Origin: Streptomyces sp. NBC_01260
GTDB lineage: Bacteria; Actinomycetota; Actinomycetes; Streptomycetales; Streptomycetaceae
Direction: 5' to 3'
Assembly: GCF_036226405.1 (NCBI RefSeq)
Contig: NZ_CP108464.1
Coordinates: 682,001-746,000, forward strand
DNA: 64,000 bases
In this document: in pieces, positions 58,038-64,000 of the stretch
Layout of the letters: every line of letters begins with the position of its first letter
How positions within the stretch are numbered: the first letter of the stretch is position 1
The notes under the pieces: generated by a model
What the model saw: the letters and a program-made list of their open reading frames with translations, nothing else
Databases searched by the model: none
Told to the model about the DNA's origin: nothing
Program-made: the position numbers and the translations under genes

Positions 58038-58468
58038 AGAACGCCATGTCCCATCTCCTCGGAACCCGCCGCCCCCGTGAGCTGGGCCGCCCCGGCGGCG
58101 GCCGCGTGCAACTGCCGCTTCCTTCTGCCCTTTCGGCGACCCTGGGCTGCGACGCGGTGGGGGTGCCGGCGCGGTACGGCTTCCGGCTGATGTCTCATCT
58201 GCCGCGCACCGGCTGCGTCTTCGACGACGGGGAGCGCTGGTGGTGGATCGTCCCGTCGGGCTCCGACCTCGATCTGGACTGGCCCGCGCAGGCCGCCTAC
58301 GCACGAGGGGCCTGCGTCCCCGCGGTCCGGCCCCGGCTGATCCACCAGCCCGACAGCCGTACGCCCTACACGCCACCCATCCCGCTCTACCTGATGGTCT
58401 GCCAGGTGACCGGCGTGACGCCCTCCTGGGCTTCCACCGGTGGCACGCGTGTTCCCTCCGCCCCCTGA
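58031..58468 (+). CDS. Hypothetical protein coupled to the ATP-binding gene, 145 aa
   Basis: No family recognised. The protein has a basic start (LGTRRPRELGRPGGGRVQLPLP) and a central stretch LGCDAVGVPARYGFRLMSHLPRTGCVFDDGERWWWIVPSGSDLDLDWPAQAAYARGA in which aromatic and acidic residues are typical of a small folded domain (key parts: GCDAVGVP, GERWWWIVPSGSD). Two Cys are present. Its ATG lies inside the end of the ATP-binding gene, so translation is coupled, and it probably works with it. Confidence 0.65.
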   Translation: MLKNAMSHLLGTRRPRELGRPGGGRVQLPLPSALSATLGCDAVGVPARYGFRLMSHLPRTGCVFDDGERWWWIVPSGSDLDLDWPAQAAYARGACVPAVRPRLIHQPDSRTPYTPPIPLYLMVCQVTGVTPSWASTGGTRVPSAP

Positions 58469-58483
58469 CCGGGGTACGGACGT

Positions 58484-58529
58484 GCGGGTGGGGGCCGGGG
58501 CATCGGACGAGGTCCCGGCCCCCACCCGC
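58484..58529. terminator. Strong bidirectional terminator
   Basis: GCGGGTGGGGGCCGGG (58484-58499) and CCCGGCCCCCACCCGC (58514-58529) form a perfect 16-bp stem with a 14-nt loop, between convergent ends at 58468 and 58534. Confidence 0.88.
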
Positions 58530-58533
58530 GTAC

Positions 58534-59766
58534 TCACCTGCCAAACGTCAGCCAGTCGACGGCCGCGGTCCTCGCGCCGCCTGCGGCGACGACGTACACG
58601 TCGTGCGAACCGGTGACGGTGTGCGGCAGCTTCGCCGACTGCTCCTGCCAGGTGTCGGCGCCGCCGGTCGCCTGCACCGGCAGCACACCCACGATCCGGC
58701 CCTTCGGGCTGTCCAGCCGCACCTGGAGCGCACCGGTCACGCCCCGGCCCGGCGCCGCGACGCGGACGGTCATCCGGTCCGCGCCCGCACCGAACTGGAC
58801 CCTGCGGAAGCCGAAGCGGTCACCTGAGCCCAGCAGCCCGGTGGCGGCATCGCCCCGGGTGGTGCCCAGGACGTCGGTGGCCAGTTCGGCCTGGAGCGTC
58901 CCGGCGGCGTCCGGCCCGTCCGCGTAGAGACGGATCTCGTTCACACCCCATTCGGTGTCGCCGGGTGCGGTGAGGGTGATCCGCAGACAGCGGACGGTGG
59001 CGGGCGCGAAGACGGCCTCCTGGGTGAAGGAACGGCCGCTCACCTCGGCGACCGGCTTGCAGGAAGTTCCCGGAGGAGTTGTCGATGTAGTAGCCGACCT
59101 GGCCGTCGTCGTCGTGGACGATGTTGTGGTCCACACTGGTGCCGGTCGCGTCCAGGTTGCAGCAGACGTAGAACGGGCTGCCGTCGCGGGAGGTCCGCAT
59201 CGCCTCGGAGAGGTCGTTGTAGGCGATCTCGTTGTTGTGGAACGGCACTCTGTTGAGCTGCCACGACACGTCGATGCTGCCCCGCCCGGTGCGGCGGACG
59301 GTGTTGTGGGTGACCGTGTGGTCGCTGCCGTTGATCTCGATGCCGGGGGTGTAGCTGCCCATCCAGCCGATGTCGTGGATGTAGGTGTTGGTGACCGTGT
59401 TGCCGCTGCCGCGCACCAGGACGCCGGTGCCGGCGGAGTAGCCGATCTCGCTGTCACGCAGGGGGTTTCCGGTGCCCAGGAGCTGGACACCGGAGTCCAG
59501 GATCCGGGAGACGACGATGTGGCCCTCGCCCGGTTCGATGGCGAGTTCGTCGTCGGCGGGCATCGGGAGCGTCGAGTACTCGGAGACGTAACGGGCGTTC
59601 AGGTCCTCGACGAGGACGCCGGTGCTGTCCTTGCCGGTGCGCAGCGAGGTGCCCCACAGGTCGAGGCCGCGCACGGTGACGTCCTGTCGCGGACCGGGCT
59701 GACGCGTGCGTCGGCCCTGCTGCGCGCCGTACTGCACGCGCTGGAGCACGGTGGCGGCCTCGCACC
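58534..59766 (-). pseudogene. Broken secreted parallel beta-helix / CBM protein
   Basis: Two frames together encode parts of one protein. The N-terminal frame (about 59060-59690) reads as a right-handed beta-helix: DVTVRGLDLWGT, VSRILDSGVQLLG, GVLVRGSGNTVTNTYIHDIG, ITVxxNxV-like EINGSDHTVTHNTVRRTGRG. Near 59055-59065 it shifts to another frame. That frame carries only the second half of a discoidin-like domain (AEVSGRSFTQEAVFAPATVRCLRITLTAPG) and then a CBM6/35-like module (FGFRRVQFGAGADRMTVRV, ending AAVDWLTFGR). Signal peptide and first strands are missing. The 5' end is uncertain. A relic of a secreted polysaccharide-degrading enzyme. Confidence 0.7.
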
Positions 59767-59981
59767 CACCGCGCGGAGTGACACCCCGTCGGCCGGTGGC
59801 TCGCCGGGCGGTGACCCCCGGACCGGTGCCTGGCCGGCGGCGCAGCTCCATCTCCTGGTCAGCAGCGAACTCCTGGCAGCCGAGGGCCTCTGACCCGGCA
59901 CGGATCCCGGACCGGACGGCCGCCCCGCGGCGGCCCAACAGCCCCGCGGCGGCGGCCCGGACGCATCTCCCGTGAGCGGCG

Positions 59982-61322
59982 CTACGTCAGATAGGAAAGA
60001 CCCGGGTGCACCCCGGTGTAGCCGTCGACCAGTCGACGGGCGACCGAGACCGAGTCGACCAGTGGGTGCAGGGCGAACGCCCGGACGGCGTCGGCGCGTG
60101 AACCGCTCGCCGCCGCGTCCAGTACCGCGCGTTCGACGGCCTTCACCGAGGTGACCAGGCCGACGGCGTGATACGGGAGCGGGTCGACGGCGACCGGTTG
60201 GGCGCCGTTCGCGTCCACGAGGCACGGCACCTCGATGACGGCGTCCGCGTCGAGCATCGAAAGGGTGGTGCGGTTGCGGACGTTGAGGATCAGGGAGGTC
60301 CGTTCGTTCCGGGCGACGGCCCGCATGAGGGCCAGCGCGACCTGCTCGTAACCGCCGGAGTCGAGATCGCTCTCGTCGCGCTCACCGGCCCCCGCGACAT
60401 CCCGGTTCTCCGACATGTAGGTCGCCTCGCGCTCCGCGCGGGTGCGGTCCCAGGTGGCCAGCGCGGGAGTGTCCGGGTTCTTCATCCGGCCGTAGAAGCC
60501 CTCCTGCTGTTCGCGGAGGAAGGCTCCCCGGGTCTGCTCCGCCTCCTGGTAGGCGCGGACCGCCTCGCGGTTGAAGTAGTAGTAGTGCAGGTACTCGTTG
60601 GGAATCGCGCCCAGGGACCGCAGCCAGTCTGCGCCGAAGAGCCTGCCCTCCTCGAACGAGCCGAGCAGCTCCGGGTCGGCCAACAGACGCGGCAGTTCGT
60701 CCCGGCCCTCGACGTACAGCCCGCGCACCCAGCCGAGGTGGTTGAGGCCGACGTAGTCGACCCGGGCCCGGTCGGGGTCCACGCCGAGCACCCGGGCGAT
60801 CCGGCGGCCGAGGCCGACCGGCGAGTCGCAGATGCCGATGACGCGGTCGCCGAGGTGCCGGGACATGGCCTCGGTGACCAGGCCGGCGGGGTTGGTGAAG
60901 TTGATGACCCAGGCGTGCGGGGCGAGCCGGGCGATGCGCCGGGCCAGGTCGACCGCGACCGGCACGGTGCGCAGACCGTAGGCGATTCCGCCCGCGCCGA
61001 CGGTCTCCTGGCCGAGCACGCCTTCGTCGAGGGCCACCCGTTCGTCGGCGGCCCGGCCCGCGAGCCCGCCGACCCGGATCGCCGAGAAGACGAAGTCGGC
61101 GCCGCGCAAAGCCTCGTCGAGCTCGTTGGTGGCGACGACGGCCGGCGCGTCCACGATGCCTTCGGCCTGCTCGGTGAGCACCCGGGCGACAGCGGTGAGC
61201 CGGTCGGCGTCGGTGTCGTAGAGGGTGACCGCGGAGACCCGCCCCTCGGCGTGGTCGGCGAGCAGCGCCCCGTACACCAGAGGAACCCGGAACCCGCCGC
61301 CACCCAGAATTGTCAGCTTCAC
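59982..61322 (-). CDS. Glycoside hydrolase family 4 (6-phospho-beta-glucosidase-like)
   Basis: GH4 enzymes cleave glycosides by an NAD+- and Mn2+-dependent redox/elimination mechanism. This 446-residue member has the NAD loop LTILGGGGFRVPLVYGAL, the strand NFTNPAGLVTEAMSR, and the metal ligands C165 (GICDSPVG) and H195 (VGLNHLGW). NEYLHYYYFNR and DAVIEVPCLVDANGAQPV are further group motifs, close to 6-phospho-beta-glucosidases. GTG 61322 is used. No PTS or sugar transporter is adjacent, so whether its substrate is phosphorylated is open. Confidence 0.9.
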   Translation of the reverse strand: MKLTILGGGGFRVPLVYGALLADHAEGRVSAVTLYDTDADRLTAVARVLTEQAEGIVDAPAVVATNELDEALRGADFVFSAIRVGGLAGRAADERVALDEGVLGQETVGAGGIAYGLRTVPVAVDLARRIARLAPHAWVINFTNPAGLVTEAMSRHLGDRVIGICDSPVGLGRRIARVLGVDPDRARVDYVGLNHLGWVRGLYVEGRDELPRLLADPELLGSFEEGRLFGADWLRSLGAIPNEYLHYYYFNREAVRAYQEAEQTRGAFLREQQEGFYGRMKNPDTPALATWDRTRAEREATYMSENRDVAGAGERDESDLDSGGYEQVALALMRAVARNERTSLILNVRNRTTLSMLDADAVIEVPCLVDANGAQPVAVDPLPYHAVGLVTSVKAVERAVLDAAASGSRADAVRAFALHPLVDSVSVARRLVDGYTGVHPGLSYLT

Positions 61323-61399
61323 GCTTCCGCATGGTACGTGGGGCACCGCGCACGGCTCCCCGCGACGGGCCGGTACTGCCGCCGGGCGGAAGGCGGACG

Positions 61400-61451
61400 G
61401 ACGACGGCCCGGTGGCAGGGGATACCGGTCCCCTGCCACCGAGCCGTCGTC
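61400..61451 (-). terminator. Terminator of the conservon-P450 unit
   Basis: GACGACGGC-C-CGGTGGCAGGGGA pairs with TCCCCTGCCACCG-A-GCCGTCGTC (arms 61400-61422 and 61429-61451): 22 pairs with one mismatch and a 6-nt loop, 16 nt beyond the P450 stop. Confidence 0.85.
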
Positions 61452-61466
61452 GTCATCCGCAGCCGG

Positions 61467-63035
61467 TCAGCAGCCGTTCCACCAGCGGGCCACGACGCGC
61501 CACAGCCGGGCCGGGGCCGGCCGGCGTTGCTGCGGGATCAGGCCCGCCGTCGCCTCGCCGGGTGCTGCCGCCGAGCCGTCGGCCGCGGCGGTCGCTCCCG
61601 TCGGGCCGCCGTCCGCCGACGCGGGGGCCGGTTCCGACGGTACGGGGGCGCGCACCGGGATGGGCGCCGTGTGGCGGACCGCCGACTGCACCTCCCAGTC
61701 CTGGCGGGTCGGGTTCGGCTTGCCCATGGACGGCGGTTCCCTGTCGTCCTGCGGGGAGCGCGCCGCGAACTCGGCGGGCATGGTCACCAAATGACGGCCC
61801 AAGATGTTACCGACCCACTGGAGCTCGCTGTCGTCGACGGCGAGTTCGAGGTCGGGCAGCCGCATCAGCAGCGCCTCGACACCGACGTCGGCGATGGCCC
61901 GCCCGATGTCCTGCCCCGGGCATTCGTGCGGTCCGCCGCTGAACGCGAGGTGGGCGCGGTTGCCCTCCATGTTGGCGCCGAGGTCGGGCCGTACCACCGG
62001 GTCGGTGTTGGCCGGGGCGATGCCGACGATCATCGCGTCGCCCGCCTTGATGCGCTGCCCGCCCAGCTCGGTGTCGCCGACCGCCCAGCGGCCGAAGACC
62101 GCGGTGAACGGCGGCTCGTCCCAGAGGGTCTGCTCGACCGCCTCCGGGACGGTCATGTGACCGCCGCTGAGCCTGGCCCGGAACCGCGGGTCGGTGAGCA
62201 CCATGCGGAGCACGCTGGCGATCAGGTTGGTGGTCGCTTCGTAGGAGGCGATCAGGATGAGCCGCAGATGTTCGGCGACCTCCTGGTCGTTCATGTCCGC
62301 GGGGTGCTCGACGAGCCAGGTGGCGAAGTCGTCCGCGGGTTCGCGACGGCGCCGTTCGACGAGACGGCTCAGCGCGGCGAGCACATAGGCGTTGCTCTGG
62401 ACGGCGGTGGCGGTGCCCCGGGTCATGTCCCGGGCGGCCTGCACCATCCGGTCGTTGTACTCCTCGGGCATGCCGAGGATCGCGCACATCACCATCATCG
62501 GCAGCCGCTCGGCGAAGTCACCGACCAGGTCGGTGCGGCCCTCCCGGCAGAAGTCGTTGACGAGCCTGTTGCTGTAGCGGTTGACGTGACGGCGGACGCC
62601 GCGGGTGTCGATCCGGCCCATGGAGTCGGTGACGGCGCCGCGCTGGCGCTCGTGGGTCGCGCCGTCGGCGAAGACGCAGATCGGCTGCCAGGTGAAGATC
62701 GGGGCCAGCGGGTGGTCCGGCGCCACGCTGCCGTCCTGCAGGGCCCGCCAGCGGCGGGAGTCACGGGAGAACTGCGAGGGGGTACGGGTCATGTGCAGGT
62801 TCTCGCTGTGCCCGAGGACCAGCCAGGCCGGCACGTCGCCGTGCAGCAGCACGGGCGCCACCGAGCCGTGCTCGGCGCGCAGCTTGTCGTACAGGCCGTG
62901 CGGGTCCTGCTCGGCCTCGGGGCCGTAGAACCGTCGCAGGCCGCCGGGGCCGATGCCGAGGCCGTGGGCCGGGCACTCGGGGGGCGGAACCGGCCCAGTG
63001 GCCGCTCCGGGCTCGTAGTGGAATGGGGTTGTCAC
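61467..63035 (-). CDS. Conservon-associated CYP157-type P450 lacking ExxR
   Basis: The 522-residue P450 has the heme loop AFSGGPHECPGQDIGR with the Cys ligand and an I-helix region LRLILIASYEATTNLIASVL. The K-helix, where nearly all P450s have ExxR, reads AVEQTLWDEPPF: Glu is kept, Arg is replaced by Trp. EQ(S/T)LW is a mark of the CYP157 family, found next to conservons. A Pro/Ala-rich tail of about 110 residues follows the P450 domain. It lies 93 nt behind cvnD on the same strand. Function of CYP157 enzymes is not known. GTG 63035 is the start. Confidence 0.9.
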   Translation of the reverse strand: MTTPFHYEPGAATGPVPPPECPAHGLGIGPGGLRRFYGPEAEQDPHGLYDKLRAEHGSVAPVLLHGDVPAWLVLGHSENLHMTRTPSQFSRDSRRWRALQDGSVAPDHPLAPIFTWQPICVFADGATHERQRGAVTDSMGRIDTRGVRRHVNRYSNRLVNDFCREGRTDLVGDFAERLPMMVMCAILGMPEEYNDRMVQAARDMTRGTATAVQSNAYVLAALSRLVERRRREPADDFATWLVEHPADMNDQEVAEHLRLILIASYEATTNLIASVLRMVLTDPRFRARLSGGHMTVPEAVEQTLWDEPPFTAVFGRWAVGDTELGGQRIKAGDAMIVGIAPANTDPVVRPDLGANMEGNRAHLAFSGGPHECPGQDIGRAIADVGVEALLMRLPDLELAVDDSELQWVGNILGRHLVTMPAEFAARSPQDDREPPSMGKPNPTRQDWEVQSAVRHTAPIPVRAPVPSEPAPASADGGPTGATAAADGSAAAPGEATAGLIPQQRRPAPARLWRVVARWWNGC

Positions 63036-63128
63036 GATCGCTCCAGGGATCAGGCTCGCAAGGGCCGGACGAATGGGGCACGCGGTGGGGGCGCGTGGAA
63101 CGGGGGCGCGGGACGCGTTCGGGGAAGG

Positions 63129-63743
63129 TCAGCCGCGCGGGACCGCCGCACTGTGCAGATACCGCATCAAGGTCATCAGCACATCGCGGCTGGAGACGCG
63201 CAGCCGGGCGTCGCAGTCGATCATCGGGACCTCGTCCGGCAGGTCCAGGGCGCTGCGCAGGGCCTCGACGGGGTGCTTCGGCCCGTCGGGGAAGGTGTTG
63301 ACGGCGACGACGAACGGCACGCCGCGTTCCTCCAGCCGTCCGATGACGTCGAAGCTGACCTCCAGCCGGCGGGTGTCGATGAGGACGACGGCGCCGAGTG
63401 CTCCCTCGAACAGGCCGTTCCACAGGAACCAGAAGCGTTCCTGGCCGGGGGTGCCGAACAGATAGAGGATCAGCTCCTCACTGATGCTGATCCGGCCGAA
63501 GTCCATGGCGACCGTGGTGGCGGTCTTGCTCTCCACGCCGAAGTTGTCGTCCACGCCGACGCCGGCCTGGGTCATGGTCTCTTCGGTGGTCAGCGGCCGG
63601 ATCTCGCTGACCGATCCGACCATCGTCGTCTTGCCGACCCCGAACCCGCCGACGATCACGACCTTCACCGCGGCGGTGGCCGTGGTGGGAAGGACGTCCT
63701 CGCTCCGGGGGCCCGTGATCGTGTCAGAGTTTCTGAAGTCCAT
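63129..63743 (-). CDS. cvnD: Conservon GTPase-like protein (CvnD)
   Basis: This 204-residue Ras-like GTP-binding protein of the conservon system has G1 VVIVGGFGVGKTTMVGSVSEI, G2 with TTVAMDFGRI, G3 LFGTPGQERFWFLW and G4-like VAVNTFP. A G5-like element near IDCDARL is visible. Conservons (CvnA sensor kinase-like, CvnB roadblock, CvnC DUF742, CvnD GTPase) act as membrane-linked switches that affect development and antibiotics. It overlaps the end of cvnC by 20 nt. Confidence 0.92.
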   Translation of the reverse strand: MDFRNSDTITGPRSEDVLPTTATAAVKVVIVGGFGVGKTTMVGSVSEIRPLTTEETMTQAGVGVDDNFGVESKTATTVAMDFGRISISEELILYLFGTPGQERFWFLWNGLFEGALGAVVLIDTRRLEVSFDVIGRLEERGVPFVVAVNTFPDGPKHPVEALRSALDLPDEVPMIDCDARLRVSSRDVLMTLMRYLHSAAVPRG

Positions 63744-64000
63744 GCATCACCGCTTCGAGGAGGGACCTGTCCGGGAGGGTTGCGCGGATGATCGGCGCTC
63801 GCGATTCGATCAGTTCGGTCGCGAGGAGCTCGGTGAGGAGCGAGGTCACCACGCTGAACGGCAGGCTGAGGTAGGCGGAGATCTCGGCGACGGACAACGG
63901 GGCCTGACAGAGTCGCAGGATCACGGCCTGCTCGGGCTGGACCGTCGGTGTCGGTTGTGACTTCGAGACCACCATCGTGACCAGGTCGAGTGCTGCCCGC
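63724..64000 (-). CDS. cvnC: Conservon DUF742 protein (CvnC), 5' end cut by window
   Basis: Only the last 91 or so codons are inside the window. They read DLVTMVVSKS, then PEQAVILRLCQAPLSVAEISAYLSLPFSVVTSLLTELLATELIESRAP, a winged-helix-like DUF742 domain, ending EAVMHGLQKL. The frame remains open to the right edge (64000). It is followed directly by cvnD, so cvnA and cvnB should lie beyond the edge. Confidence 0.9.
   Translation of the reverse strand, partial: RAALDLVTMVVSKSQPTPTVQPEQAVILRLCQAPLSVAEISAYLSLPFSVVTSLLTELLATELIESRAPIIRATLPDRSLLEAVMHGLQKL

Noticed and set aside
60168..63791. Open 1207-codon plus-strand frame opposite GH4, P450 and cvnD
   Set aside because: High GC keeps antisense frames open. 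Three well-recognised minus-strand genes explain this stretch, and the translated product is low complexity.
1..64000. CRISPR arrays, prophage, IS elements, tRNA or rRNA genes
   Set aside because: No regularly spaced repeats, transposase or integrase motifs, tRNA cloverleaf or rRNA signature sequences were seen.

Overview
The window is high-GC actinobacterial chromosome, almost certainly Streptomyces or a close relative. The evidence is strongly GC-biased third codon positions, frequent GTG starts and 4-bp ATGA overlaps, an SsgA-like sporulation protein, a WhiB protein, two whiJ-type (XRE-DUF5753/DUF397/ATP-binding) loci, the end of a conservon with a CYP157-type P450, and rare TTA (bldA) codons. 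No rRNA, tRNA, CRISPR array, IS element or prophage was seen.

Layout. 0-9.4 kb is a mixed housekeeping and developmental stretch: a tiny leaderless membrane peptide, endonuclease V, a YciI protein, a secreted BNR-repeat protein, an SsgA-like protein, an ABC-F ATPase with a long structured leader, a decayed whiJ-type locus, an operator-controlled acyl-ACP desaturase, a GH46 chitosanase, a WhiB protein and a VOC protein. 9.4-16.4 kb is a minus-strand organosulfur operon. It starts with a short uORF of the type seen before sulfur-assimilation genes, then a DszB-like desulfinase with its catalytic Cys/His/Arg, a frameshifted SsuA-like lipoprotein, SsuC and SsuB, a leaderless cytosolic binding protein and an SsuD-like flavin monooxygenase. 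It closes with a strong terminator and is flanked by a divergent IclR regulator. 16.4-28.9 kb carries an SNF2 helicase, a SUKH protein, a Tat-exported small laccase, a divergent secreted sugar-oxidation pair (ThuA + PQQ-type dehydrogenase; cupredoxin + repeats + DUF1080), a YhgE-like membrane protein and the divergent LigD-polymerase and ATP-dependent ligase genes.

29-48.2 kb is a complete mce lipid-import operon: MceG/MlaF ATPase, two YrbE permeases, MceA-F and four Mce-associated proteins, ending with a TTA-containing lytic transglycosylase. Three secreted-protein genes lie upstream, divergent from a PucR/CdaR-type regulator that also has a TTA codon. A shared TTGTCAC-N3-GTG motif in front of the mce operon and in the regulator/secreted-protein intergenic region hints at common control. 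48.2-50.5 kb follows with an SCP2-acyl-CoA dehydrogenase pair behind repeated 14-bp palindromes.

50.5-64 kb holds a P450, an ATP-grasp protein and a DHA2 exporter, a YchJ protein, a DUF574 methyltransferase, an intact whiJ-type locus, a broken beta-helix/CBM gene, a GH4 glycosidase, and the cvnC-cvnD-CYP157 end of a conservon that continues beyond the right edge.

Links between genes. The sulfur operon reads as uptake of an organosulfonate or sulfinate followed by C-S cleavage. The mce operon, SCP2 and acyl-CoA dehydrogenase together suggest import and oxidation of a sterol-like or fatty lipid. The paired TTA codons suggest that part of this lipid/envelope module is tied to development. Function assignments rest on recognised motifs and context only; no database search was possible.
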